This document shows, in pieces, positions 1 to 7,404 of a stretch of DNA of 18,085 nt. Numbering within the stretch: the first letter of the stretch is position 1; every line of letters begins with the position of its first letter. Made by a program: the position numbers and the translations under genes. The notes under the pieces are model-generated. The model worked only from the letters and a program-made list of their open reading frames with translations, did no database searches and was not told the origin of the DNA. Source of the DNA: Bacteroidales bacterium (GTDB lineage Bacteria; Bacteroidota; Bacteroidia; Bacteroidales; Muribaculaceae); NCBI GenBank assembly GCA_004553095.1, contig SFMJ01000057.1, forward strand, positions 1 to 18,085, written 5' to 3'.

Positions 1-1
1 C

Positions 2-109
2 CTCTCTACGACTCCTGATATGACCGGCGCCAACATCACATACAAGGTCAATGGCGAGTTCTCAGGCGCTTGTATGGGTTATTGCGAAGTGCAAGAAAAC
101 ACACTTTAA
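2..109 (+). CDS. C-terminal end of an unidentified protein (partial)
   Basis: An open frame enters from the left edge and ends at a TAA at 107-109, giving about 35 residues. The visible tail contains TYKVNGEFSG and ACMGYCEVQ, with two cysteines four residues apart, and no membrane segment. I do not recognise the family. Its codons (GGC, GCC, TTC, AAC) look like real coding sequence, and the frame stays open up to the start of an AT-rich intergenic region, which supports a true gene end. It could also be a chance frame, since only 108 bases are visible. It lies on the same strand as the nuo genes, but a promoter separates the two. Confidence 0.45.
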   Translation, partial: LSTTPDMTGANITYKVNGEFSGACMGYCEVQENTL

Positions 110-148
110 TACATTTGCTGATTGGGGCAATTGTTAACGTTATTAAAA

Positions 149-166
149 ATTTATTTAGAAATAAAT
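149..166. repeat. AT-only inverted repeat upstream of the nuo promoter
   Basis: ATTTATTT (149-156) and AAATAAAT (159-166) form a perfect 8-bp inverted repeat around a 2-base centre. It ends 8 bases before the -33 element of the nuoA promoter, where an operator or an AT-rich upstream element could sit. In AT-rich DNA such a palindrome can arise by chance, so a function is only a possibility. Confidence 0.3.
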
Positions 167-174
167 AGTTTTAA

Positions 175-206
175 TTTGCCAATCTTAGAAAAATTGGTTA
201 ATTTTG
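175..206 (+). promoter_or_regulatory. Bacteroidales-type promoter of the nuo-atp array
   Basis: TTTG at 175-178 is followed after 20 bases by TAATTTTG at 199-206. This fits the Bacteroides primary sigma factor consensus (TTTG, 19-21 bases, TAnnTTTG) exactly. Transcription would start around 211-214, leaving a leader of about 65 bases before nuoA. It is the only full match I find upstream of any gene in the array, so it is the likely main promoter for all 18 genes. Confidence 0.7.
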
Positions 207-209
207 CGC

Positions 210-240
210 ATATACTGAGAGAGATGACCTCTCAGTATAT
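210..240 (+). promoter_or_regulatory. Perfect 12-bp hairpin at the 5' end of the nuo leader
   Basis: ATATACTGAGAG (210-221) pairs perfectly with CTCTCAGTATAT (229-240) around a 7-base loop. No T-run follows, so it is not a standard terminator. It begins at or within a few bases of the predicted transcription start and ends 37 bases before the nuoA start codon. It could be a 5' stem that protects a very long mRNA, a palindromic operator for a dimeric regulator, or a leftover terminator of the upstream gene. The position favours the first two. Confidence 0.6.
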
Positions 241-277
241 CGCTATAATTAGATAACTAATTAAATAATAACACGAT

Positions 278-649
278 ATGAATCTATTGTGCGAAATTGG
301 CAATGGTCCGCTTTCTGTTACGGCTGTTATTACAGGCGTGGCTCTCGTCTTCGCAGCCTTGCTTATTGCAAAATTGATTTCTCCGAAATCTTTTTCGGTT
401 AAGAAAGCCGAGCCTTATGAATGTGGTATCCCGACTCGTGGTGAATCCATGATTCAATTCAAGGCCGGCTATTATATTTTTGCCATCCTCTTCCTCTTGT
501 TCGATGTCGAGGTGGTGTTTTTGTATCCATGGGCGACAGTACTTAAGGGTCTCGGACCCCAAGGCATCCTCTGTATCGCCATCTTTATGTTCGTCTTAAT
601 TATGGGCTTGGCTTATGCCTGGCGGAAAGGAGCGCTCAAATGGGATTAG
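278..649 (+). CDS. nuoA: NADH-quinone oxidoreductase subunit A (NuoA)
   Basis: NuoA is a small membrane subunit of complex I that helps close the quinone tunnel beside NuoH, NuoJ and NuoK. The 123-residue product has the family layout of three membrane helices, at roughly residues 14-33, 63-84 and 95-113. The loop after helix 1 carries the signature EPYECGIPTRG, and helix 2 contains YYIFAILFLLFDVEVVFLYPW, the most conserved stretch of the family. The cysteine of YECG is the residue known to be exposed when complex I changes state. The length is normal. The ATG at 278 has no Shine-Dalgarno sequence, only the AT-rich leader. The stop overlaps the start of nuoB by 10 bases, suggesting coupled translation. 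It is the first gene of the array. Confidence 0.97.
   Translation: MNLLCEIGNGPLSVTAVITGVALVFAALLIAKLISPKSFSVKKAEPYECGIPTRGESMIQFKAGYYIFAILFLLFDVEVVFLYPWATVLKGLGPQGILCIAIFMFVLIMGLAYAWRKGALKWD
626..632 (+). promoter_or_regulatory. Shine-Dalgarno sequence for nuoB, inside nuoA
   Basis: AAAGGAG lies within the last codons of nuoA, 7 bases before the ATG at 640. Clear purine-rich ribosome sites are rare in this window, so this one supports 640 as the nuoB start despite the 10-base overlap with nuoA. Confidence 0.6.
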
Positions 650-1254
650 ACCATATTAAAAGCATGCCCCGTGAGGCATTCAAGAACAATGAGTATATCG
701 ATCAGCTGGTGGAGGAACTCAATGCCACCGGCGCTAACGTTGTGGTCGGTAAGTTTGATGAACTCATCAATTGGGGTGTAGCCAACTCGCTCTGGCCCCT
801 CTGCTTCGGCACAAGCTGCTGCGCTATTGAGTTTATGTCTCTTGGCGCTGCTCGCTATGATATGGCGCGTTTCGGTTTCGAGGTGGCTCGTAACTCCCCT
901 CGTCAAGCTGACTATATTATGGTCCAGGGCACTATCGTCCATCGTATGGCTTCTGTCCTCCGCCGTCTCTATGAGCAGCTCGCCGAGCCCAAGTATGTCA
1001 TCGCTTGCGGCGGTTGCGCCGTCTCCGGAGGCCCGTTCAAGAATTCTTATTGCGTTCTCCCCGGTGTCGATAAAATTATCCCCGTCGACGTTTATGTCCC
1101 CGGTTGCCCCCCAAGACCCGAAGCCATGTTCTATGGACTTATGCAGCTCCAACGCAAGATTAAAGTCCAAAAATTCTTCGGCGGTGTCAACCGTAAGGAG
1201 AAAATTGATCAGTTCTTCGCTCAGCATCCCGAGCAAGAGGGTCAAATCGGTTAG
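640..1254 (+). CDS. nuoB: NADH-quinone oxidoreductase subunit B (NuoB)
   Basis: NuoB holds iron-sulfur cluster N2, the last redox centre before quinone, at the junction of the peripheral arm and the membrane. The 204-residue protein shows all four expected cysteine ligands: the adjacent pair Cys60-Cys61 (GTSCCAIEFM), Cys126 (GGCAVSGGP) and Cys156 (VPGCPPRPEA). The spacing matches the family. The block RFGFEVARNSPRQADYI is also typical. Cys55 and Cys123 are extra cysteines near the ligands and are not expected to bind the cluster. The sequence closely resembles Bacteroides NuoB, including the C-terminal KFFGGVNRKE. The start overlaps nuoA and has its own ribosome site. A 30-base pyrimidine-rich spacer separates it from nuoCD. 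Confidence 0.97.
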   Translation: MGLDHIKSMPREAFKNNEYIDQLVEELNATGANVVVGKFDELINWGVANSLWPLCFGTSCCAIEFMSLGAARYDMARFGFEVARNSPRQADYIMVQGTIVHRMASVLRRLYEQLAEPKYVIACGGCAVSGGPFKNSYCVLPGVDKIIPVDVYVPGCPPRPEAMFYGLMQLQRKIKVQKFFGGVNRKEKIDQFFAQHPEQEGQIG

Positions 1255-1284
1255 TCCTTCCATCTTTTCACTCTTTACCTTATT

Positions 1285-2913
1285 ATGAGCGATCTTAAAA
1301 ATAATATTTTAAAAGTATACCCCGATGCTACTTTCGAAGAGGGCGATAACCTCCTCCTCGTTGTGGCTGAGGATAAGTGGCTCTCTGTCGCCAACGATCT
1401 TAAGAATAAACTTGGCTTCGATGTCCTCTCCGCTCTCGTCGGAATGGACTGGAAGGATTCTCTCGGCGTTATCTATTACCTCACCTCTACTTCTCATGAT
1501 TGGCAGGTGCTCGCCGTTAAGGTCTTGGCTCAAGGTGACCGCGATAACGCTTTTATCCATTCGGTGTCTTCCCTCTGGAAGGTCGCCAATTTCCAGGAAC
1601 GTGAGGCTTACGACCTCGTCGGCATCAAGTTTATCGGCCACCCCGATATGCGCCGTTTCTTCCTTCGCAATGACTGGGTGGGACATCCCCTCCGTAAGGA
1701 TTATGATGCCAACCCCGATCTTAACCCTATCCGCCTCACCGACGAGGAGCATGAAGATGATACTCGCTCTTTCCAACTCGATGAGAATGGTAAGGTGGTC
1801 GAGGTCCCCGGCAAGGTGTTCGAGGCTGATGATTATGTCGTGAATATCGGCCCGCAGCACCCCTCTACACATGGTGTGATGCGTTTCCGTACTGCCATCG
1901 ATGGCGAGATCGTTAAGAAGGTCGATGTCGTCTCTGGTTATATCCACCGTGGCATCGAAAAACTTTGCGAAGGCCTTACTTATCCCCAAACTCTCCATTT
2001 CACCGACCGTATGGACTATATGTCGGCTCATCAGAACCGTCATTGCCTCTGTATGTGTATCGAAAAAGCCCTCGGCATCGAGGTGCCACGTCGCGCACAA
2101 GTCATCCGTACTATGATGGATGAACTTATGCGTATCTCTTCTCACCTCCTCTCGTTCGGATGTACGGCCATGGACCTCGGTGCAACCACCGCTTTCTTCT
2201 ATGGCTTCCGCGAACGCGAAATGGTGCTCGATATCTTTGAGAAGACTTGCGGCGCTCGTATGTCGATGAATTATAATGTTATTGGTGGCGTGATAGCTGA
2301 CATCCATCCCGATTTCGTGAAGGATGTCAAGGAGTTTGTGCGTATCATGCCTTCTCGCCTTAAGGAGTATCACACTGTGTTCTCCGGAAATATCATCGCC
2401 AAGAATCGCCTCGTCGGCGTAGGTATGCTCTCTAAGGAGGATGCCATCAATTATGATATCACCGGCCCCAGCGGTCGTGGATCTAATTGGAGTTGCGACT
2501 GCCGTAAGAAGCACCCTTACGCTGCTTACGATATGGTCCAATTCGATGAGGTCCTCCTCGATGGCTGCGATTCTTATTCTCGCTATATGGTCCGCATGAA
2601 GGAGATCGAACAGAGCTGCCGTATCCTCGAGCAACTCGTGGATCAGATCCCCGAAGGCGACATCCGAGCTCAAGTGCCTAAGATGATCAAACTCCCTGCA
2701 GGTCGCTGGTATCAGCAGGTGGAGGCTAGCCGCGGTACGTTCGGCGTTTATATCGAGTCCACCGGCGAGAAGAACCCTTATCGCGTCCACTTCCAGAGCC
2801 CATGCTTCAACCTCGTCGGTGTCATGGATCTTACCTGCAAGGGTAATATGATCGCCGACTTGATCACTATCGGTGCAGCTCTCGACTTCGTTATCCCCGA
2901 TATCGACCGCTAA
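1285..2913 (+). CDS. nuoCD: Fused NADH-quinone oxidoreductase subunits C and D (NuoCD)
   Basis: This 542-residue protein joins two peripheral-arm subunits that are separate in many bacteria. Residues about 1-145 are NuoC (30-kDa subunit family), ending with the signature that runs from YDLVGIKFIGHP to GHPLRKDY near residue 140. A linker of about 40 charged residues follows. NuoD (49-kDa family) starts near 185 with NIGPQHPSTHGV, whose histidines line the quinone-binding pocket, followed by TDRMDYMSAHQN. The end, DFVIPDIDR, is the standard NuoD terminus. NuoD is related to the large subunit of [NiFe] hydrogenases but has lost the metal-binding cysteines. The fusion is usual in Bacteroidetes. 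The first 12 codons are AT-rich, unlike the rest. A 493-codon antisense frame over the gene reflects codon bias only. Confidence 0.97.
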   Translation: MSDLKNNILKVYPDATFEEGDNLLLVVAEDKWLSVANDLKNKLGFDVLSALVGMDWKDSLGVIYYLTSTSHDWQVLAVKVLAQGDRDNAFIHSVSSLWKVANFQEREAYDLVGIKFIGHPDMRRFFLRNDWVGHPLRKDYDANPDLNPIRLTDEEHEDDTRSFQLDENGKVVEVPGKVFEADDYVVNIGPQHPSTHGVMRFRTAIDGEIVKKVDVVSGYIHRGIEKLCEGLTYPQTLHFTDRMDYMSAHQNRHCLCMCIEKALGIEVPRRAQVIRTMMDELMRISSHLLSFGCTAMDLGATTAFFYGFREREMVLDIFEKTCGARMSMNYNVIGGVIADIHPDFVKDVKEFVRIMPSRLKEYHTVFSGNIIAKNRLVGVGMLSKEDAINYDITGPSGRGSNWSCDCRKKHPYAAYDMVQFDEVLLDGCDSYSRYMVRMKEIEQSCRILEQLVDQIPEGDIRAQVPKMIKLPAGRWYQQVEASRGTFGVYIESTGEKNPYRVHFQSPCFNLVGVMDLTCKGNMIADLITIGAALDFVIPDIDR

Positions 2914-2987
2914 TCTGATATCTTGGTAGCTTAGCTCTCTTTAACAAGAATTTTTTCATACGTTTATTAATAAGAAACTATAATAAT

Positions 2988-4067
2988 ATGTTCGATTTCG
3001 GAAAATGGACCTCGGCATTTAATGATTGGTTGCTCGGCGTGGGCATGTCTGACTGGCTCGCTGTCATTATCGAGTGTGTACTGATCGGTGTGGCTGTGTT
3101 GGGCGTCTACACCGTCTTGGCCCTCTTCTATATCTTGTATGAGCGTAAACTCTGCGCTTGGTTCCAGTGCCGCCTCGGTCCTATGCGTGTCGGCCCTTGG
3201 GGTCTCCTTCAGGTCTTCGCCGATATGTTCAAGATCCTTATCAAGGAGCTGATCTCTCTTAAAGGCACCGACCGTTTCCTCTTCAAACTCGCCCCTTACA
3301 TCGTTATTACCTCTTCGGTGGTAATGCTCGCTTGTCTCCCCTGGGGCAATGGCCTCCAGATCATCGATTGGAATATCGGCATCTTCTTCGTCCTTGCCGT
3401 CTCTTCTGTCGGTGTGCTCGGCATCCTTCTCGCCGGCTGGTCGTCTAACAATAAGTATACTCTTATCGGTGCTATGCGTAGTGGCGCCCAGATGATCTCA
3501 TACGAGATCTCTCTCGGCCTCGCCATCATGACCATCGTCTTGATGTGCGGCTCTATGAATATCTCCGATATCGTCAATGGTCAAGCTGATGGCTGGTATA
3601 TCTTCAAAGGTCATATACCTGCATTCATCGCTTTCTTGATCTATGTCATCGCAGCGACTGCCGAAACCAATCGTGGCCCCTTCGACCTCCCCGAGGCTGA
3701 ACATGAGCTCACCGCCGGCTACCACACCGAGTATTCCGGTATCCATTTCGGTTTCTTCTATCTCGCTGAGTATCTTAACCTCTTCATCGTGTCGGGTATC
3801 GCCACCCTGATGTTCCTCGGCGGTTGGATGCCTCTCCACGTCACCGGCTGGGATGGTTTCAATAATGTGATGGATCTCATCCCCTCTCCCATCTGGTTCG
3901 TGCTTAAGGCTTTCTTCATCTCGTTCGTTATCATCTGGTTTAAGTGGACTTTCCCCCGCGTGCGTATCGACCAGCTCCTCGCTTTCGAGTGGAAGTATCT
4001 CATGCCTTTCGCTTTGGCTAATATGCTCCTGATGACTCTTTGCGTGGCTTTCGGCTGGCATTTCTAA
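2988..4067 (+). CDS. nuoH: NADH-quinone oxidoreductase subunit H (NuoH)
   Basis: NuoH is the membrane subunit that forms most of the quinone chamber and links quinone reduction to the proton channels. The 359 residues contain about eight hydrophobic segments. Family marks are GPMRVGPWGLLQVFADMFK after the first helix (most homologues have GPNRVGP, so Met replaces Asn here) and the loop that starts AETNRGPFDLPEAEHELTAG and continues to YHTEYSGIHFGFFYLAEY, rich in the conserved carboxylates. The length is within the family range. It starts 74 bases after nuoCD, with no Shine-Dalgarno and an A-rich stretch before the ATG. In related operons nuoI follows directly. Here the next gene is atpD, and nuoI appears only 7.2 kb later. 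Confidence 0.97.
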   Translation: MFDFGKWTSAFNDWLLGVGMSDWLAVIIECVLIGVAVLGVYTVLALFYILYERKLCAWFQCRLGPMRVGPWGLLQVFADMFKILIKELISLKGTDRFLFKLAPYIVITSSVVMLACLPWGNGLQIIDWNIGIFFVLAVSSVGVLGILLAGWSSNNKYTLIGAMRSGAQMISYEISLGLAIMTIVLMCGSMNISDIVNGQADGWYIFKGHIPAFIAFLIYVIAATAETNRGPFDLPEAEHELTAGYHTEYSGIHFGFFYLAEYLNLFIVSGIATLMFLGGWMPLHVTGWDGFNNVMDLIPSPIWFVLKAFFISFVIIWFKWTFPRVRIDQLLAFEWKYLMPFALANMLLMTLCVAFGWHF

Positions 4068-4099
4068 TCGCATACTCTCCTCTCTCCATATATCTTTAA

Positions 4100-4130
4100 T
4101 TTGTAATTAAATCTAATTCAAATATTTCGG
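4100..4130 (+). promoter_or_regulatory. Possible weak internal promoter before atpD
   Basis: The 117-base gap between nuoH and atpD is the longest inside the array. It holds TTTG (4100-4103), 19 bases, then TATTTCGG (4123-4130). The spacing is right, but the -7 element lacks two of the three T's of TAnnTTTG. It could give the ATP synthase genes some independent expression. The gap shows no terminator hairpin, so read-through from nuo is expected either way. Confidence 0.25.
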
Positions 4131-4184
4131 TAGGTCTACTGAAAAACTCCCTTTCCTTCGACCTCCATAGTTATACTAAGTGAT

Positions 4185-5687
4185 ATGAGCGAAATTTTTG
4201 GTACGGTAACCCAGGTGATTGGCCCGGTTATTGACGTCTCGTTTGAGGGTGGTAAGGATAATCTTCCCCCCATCTATACCTCCCTTAAGGTGGAACGCGA
4301 CAATGGCGATGAACTCGTCCTTGAAGTTGAGCAACACATCGGTGAAGATATCGTGAGATGTGTCGCTATGGAAAGCACTGACGGTATCCGTCGTGGCGTG
4401 AAAGTGCGTAATGTGGGACAGCCCATCTCAGTGCCTACCGGCAATCAGGTGAAGGGCCGTCTCCTTAATGTCGTCGGCGACGCTATCGATATGCTCGGCG
4501 ACCTCAAACGTGAAAATGTCCGCTCTATCCATCAGCCGGCTCCCGGTTTCGACGACCTCGCTATCTCTCAGGAAGTCCTCTTCACCGGTATCAAGGTGAT
4601 CGACCTCCTCGAACCCTATTCCAAGGGTGGTAAGATCGGTCTGTTCGGTGGCGCAGGCGTTGGTAAGACCGTGCTTATCATGGAGCTTATCAATAATATC
4701 GCTAAGGGGCACAACGGTTATTCTGTATTCACCGGTGTCGGTGAACGTACTCGTGAGGGTAACGACCTCCTCCGTGAGATGATCGAAAGTGGCGTTATCA
4801 AGTATGGTAAGAAGTTCGAGGAGGGTATGGAAGCCGGCCATTGGCCCGTGTCTGATGTAGACCCCAAGGAACTTGCCAATTCGCAAGCTACCCTGGTGTT
4901 CGGTCAGATGAATGAGCCACCGGGTGCTCGTCTTCGTGTCGCCCTCTCCGGTCTGACTGTCGCTGAGCAGTTCCGCGATAATGATGGCGGCGGTAAGGAA
5001 ATCCTCCTCTTTATCGACAATATCTTCCGTTTCACCCAGGCTGGTTCGGAGGTGTCGGCTCTTCTCGGACGTATGCCCTCTGCCGTAGGTTATCAACCTA
5101 ACCTCGCCTCTGAAATGGGTGCCCTCCAGGAGCGTATCACATCTACCAAGAATGGTTCGATCACTTCAGTTCAGGCTATATATGTGCCTGCCGACGACCT
5201 TACCGACCCCGCTCCTGCCACTACTTTCTCATTCCTCGACGCCACTACCGTGCTCTCTCGTAAGATTGCAGAGCTTGGTATCTATCCCGCTGTCGATCCC
5301 CTCGATTCGACTTCTCGTATCCTCGACCCCAATATCATCGGTGAGGATCACTATAACACAGCTCAGGCTGTCAAGCAGCTCCTCCAGAAGTATAACGAGT
5401 TGCAAGATATCATCGCCATCCTTGGTGTCGATGAGCTCTCGGATGAGGATAAGCAGGTGGTGACTCGCGCTCGTCGTGCACAGCGTTACCTCTCTCAGCC
5501 ATTCCACGTGGCTGAGCAGTTCACCGGTCTCCCCGGTGTCATGGTGCCCCTCGCTGAGACTATCCGCGGATTTAAGATGATTCTCTCCGGTGACCTCGAT
5601 TACCTCCCCGAGCAGGCTTTCCTCAATGTCGGTACTATCGACGAGGCTATTGCCAAGGGTGAGGCTATGCTTAAGGATGTTAAGTAA
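4185..5687 (+). CDS. atpD: F-type ATP synthase subunit beta (AtpD)
   Basis: The beta subunit carries the catalytic sites of F1, where ATP is made from ADP and phosphate. The 500-residue protein is complete. The N-terminal barrel includes GTVTQVIGPVIDV, the Walker A loop GGAGVGKT lies at 155-162, and the catalytic glutamate is Glu187 in GVGERTREGNDL. The Walker B strand is LLFIDN, followed by IFRFTQAGSEVSALLGRMPS and the block PADDLTDPAPATTFSFLD. The length matches Bacteroides homologues. It opens the ATP synthase block, as in Bacteroides, where atpDC precede atpBEFHAG. The upstream gap is 117 bases with a possible weak promoter. Nothing in the reading frame looks damaged, unlike its partner atpA. 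Confidence 0.98.
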   Translation: MSEIFGTVTQVIGPVIDVSFEGGKDNLPPIYTSLKVERDNGDELVLEVEQHIGEDIVRCVAMESTDGIRRGVKVRNVGQPISVPTGNQVKGRLLNVVGDAIDMLGDLKRENVRSIHQPAPGFDDLAISQEVLFTGIKVIDLLEPYSKGGKIGLFGGAGVGKTVLIMELINNIAKGHNGYSVFTGVGERTREGNDLLREMIESGVIKYGKKFEEGMEAGHWPVSDVDPKELANSQATLVFGQMNEPPGARLRVALSGLTVAEQFRDNDGGGKEILLFIDNIFRFTQAGSEVSALLGRMPSAVGYQPNLASEMGALQERITSTKNGSITSVQAIYVPADDLTDPAPATTFSFLDATTVLSRKIAELGIYPAVDPLDSTSRILDPNIIGEDHYNTAQAVKQLLQKYNELQDIIAILGVDELSDEDKQVVTRARRAQRYLSQPFHVAEQFTGLPGVMVPLAETIRGFKMILSGDLDYLPEQAFLNVGTIDEAIAKGEAMLKDVK

Positions 5688-5749
5688 TCTTCGATCCCTC
5701 TCTTTTTAATTTCGTTTAATCGATTTTCTACCTTTTCAATAGTCAGCTG

Positions 5750-5986
5750 ATGAAACTCGAAATAATTTCTGCCCATGAGATCACTTTCTCCGGAGATGTG
5801 ACTTCCGTTACTCTCCCCGGTGCTCTCGGTTCGTTTACTGTCCTCAAAGATCACGCCGCTCTGATTTCCGTCCTCGTGGCAGGCAATCTCAAGTTTGTCG
5901 ATCTTAATGAGGTGGAGCATGAGTTCCCTATAGCAGGCGGACTCGCTGATGTCAATAGCAATGTTATTTCAGTCTGCGTCTATTGA
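5750..5986 (+). CDS. atpC: F-type ATP synthase subunit epsilon, short form (AtpC)
   Basis: Epsilon binds the gamma shaft at the foot of F1 and helps join it to the c-ring. This 78-residue version contains only the N-terminal beta-sandwich. The family marks are MKLEIISAHEITFSGDVTSV, LPGALGSFTVLKDHAALIS and the closing IAGGLADVNSNVISVCV. The E. coli protein has about 138 residues, the remainder being two C-terminal helices that can insert into F1 and inhibit it. Those helices are absent here. The short form is common in Bacteroidetes, so this is probably the natural length, and the frame ends cleanly at 5986. It follows atpD by 62 bases. Confidence 0.93.
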   Translation: MKLEIISAHEITFSGDVTSVTLPGALGSFTVLKDHAALISVLVAGNLKFVDLNEVEHEFPIAGGLADVNSNVISVCVY

Positions 5987-6026
5987 TCACGACCGGATTT
6001 ACTGACCATTCTAATCTTTTCCGCTA

Positions 6027-7328
6027 ATGTCAATTTCCGATTCAAATATCAGACATCGAAGCTCGCTGAGATTCCTCTTCGCAGCCTTCTGCCTCTTGCT
6101 CGCAGCTGCCATCCCCTCGAAGATGGCTGCATCCGAGTCTGAGGAGGAGGGTCTCGATGTCAAGACAATAATCTTCGAACACCTCGGTGACGGTTATGGC
6201 TGGGAAGTGCCTTTCTCTCACAATTATCGCATCCCCCTCCCCGTAATCATCTGCGCTGAGGATGGCTCTTGGCATTGCTTCTCTTCCGGCGACCTCGCCG
6301 AAGTGCATAGCGTTGCCGACCCCGAATCCGGCAAGACCAAGGCTCATCGCGTAGCTGTGGTCAAAACCATCGGCGATGGTTCGACTGCTTCACAATTTAT
6401 CATCGGTAATGAGTCTTCCGCTCATAAGGATAAGTTAGTGCAGATTTTCCCCCTTACCCCCGAGGAGCAGGCTCAAGTTGATGCTAAGGTGGCTGAACTC
6501 TCTGCTGCCGGCAATTACAACCCTGCCAAGACTTCGATCGATGGATTCATCTATGTAGATGGTAAGTATTATCGCGAGTATCGTCCCTTTGATCTCTCGA
6601 TCACCAAGAATGTGGCAGCTCTTTTCATCGCTGCTTTCTTGGTAATGTTCATCGTGTTCGGCATGGGTCGCTATTATCGCAAAAATGGCTTGAAAGCACC
6701 TACCGGCGCCAAGGGCTTCTTCGAAGTGATCTTCAATTTTATCTATAACGATACCATCAAGGCTACTCTCGGCGAGAAGGCTCCCAAGTTCGCACCCTAC
6801 CTGCTCACCGCCTTCTTCTTTATCCTGGTGATGAACCTCGTAGGTCTTATCGTGATCTTCCCCGGCGGTGCAAACCTTACCGGTAATATCGCTGTAACTC
6901 TCGTCTTGGCGCTCTGCACCTTCATCGTTACCAACGTGTTCGGCAGCAAGCATTATTGGAAGGATATCTTCTGGCCGGATGTGCCTATCTGGTTGAAGTG
7001 TCCCCTCCCCATCATGCAGCTCATCGAGGTGTTCGGTATGTTCACCAAGCCTGCTGCCCTCTGCGTGCGTCTTTTCGCCAATATGATGGGTGGTCACATG
7101 ATCGTTATCACTCTGACACTCCTTATCTTCATCTTCACAGCCTTCGGCGTCGCTGCCACAAGCGCTTCGGTAGTGCTCTCGGTCGCTTTCTCGATCTTCA
7201 TGCTCTTGCTCGATACGCTGGTCAGCTTCATCCAGGCTTACGTCTTCACACTCCTCTCGACCATCTTCATCGGTCTGGCGCAAGCCCACGAGGAGCATAA
7301 TGAACATCCTGCTGTCGAACAGCAATAA
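6027..7328 (+). CDS. atpB: F-type ATP synthase subunit a with long N-terminal extension (AtpB)
   Basis: Subunit a forms the two proton half-channels next to the c-ring. The core spans about residues 195-425 and contains the essential arginine, Arg348, in CVRLFANMMGGH. The last helix segment SFIQAYVFTLLS is also typical. Ahead of the core is an extension of about 190 residues. It begins with a likely signal peptide (basic RHRSSLR, then hydrophobic 14-30, possible cleavage near 35), followed by a soluble domain with GDGYGWEVPFSH and YRIPLPVIICAEDGSWHCFSS. Such an extension with a PLPVI motif is known from Bacteroidetes AtpB, and it would lie outside the membrane on the periplasmic side. At 433 residues this one appears long. 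It starts 40 bases after atpC, leaving no room for an atpI-like gene. Confidence 0.95.
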   Translation: MSISDSNIRHRSSLRFLFAAFCLLLAAAIPSKMAASESEEEGLDVKTIIFEHLGDGYGWEVPFSHNYRIPLPVIICAEDGSWHCFSSGDLAEVHSVADPESGKTKAHRVAVVKTIGDGSTASQFIIGNESSAHKDKLVQIFPLTPEEQAQVDAKVAELSAAGNYNPAKTSIDGFIYVDGKYYREYRPFDLSITKNVAALFIAAFLVMFIVFGMGRYYRKNGLKAPTGAKGFFEVIFNFIYNDTIKATLGEKAPKFAPYLLTAFFFILVMNLVGLIVIFPGGANLTGNIAVTLVLALCTFIVTNVFGSKHYWKDIFWPDVPIWLKCPLPIMQLIEVFGMFTKPAALCVRLFANMMGGHMIVITLTLLIFIFTAFGVAATSASVVLSVAFSIFMLLLDTLVSFIQAYVFTLLSTIFIGLAQAHEEHNEHPAVEQQ

Positions 7329-7404
7329 TCCTCTCACCCCTCTCCTCATCCATATCATTTAGAATTAAATAAACAAAAATATAAACATCTTAAAAATCTG
7401 AACT

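Noticed and set aside
120..184. Long imperfect inverted repeat (GATTGG at 120-125 with CCAATC at 179-184)
   Set aside because: Only 6 perfect pairs across a loop of more than 50 bases, with bulges further in. This is expected by chance in AT-rich DNA.
210..240. Intrinsic terminator of the upstream gene
   Set aside because: The stem is perfect but has no T-run on the plus strand, and it lies downstream of a consensus promoter for nuoA. A leader hairpin or operator fits better, although a leftover terminator cannot be fully excluded.
1309..2790. 493-codon open frame on the minus strand across nuoCD
   Set aside because: Same cause as for nuoL: codon bias in the sense gene. There is no promoter, ribosome site or recognisable domain.
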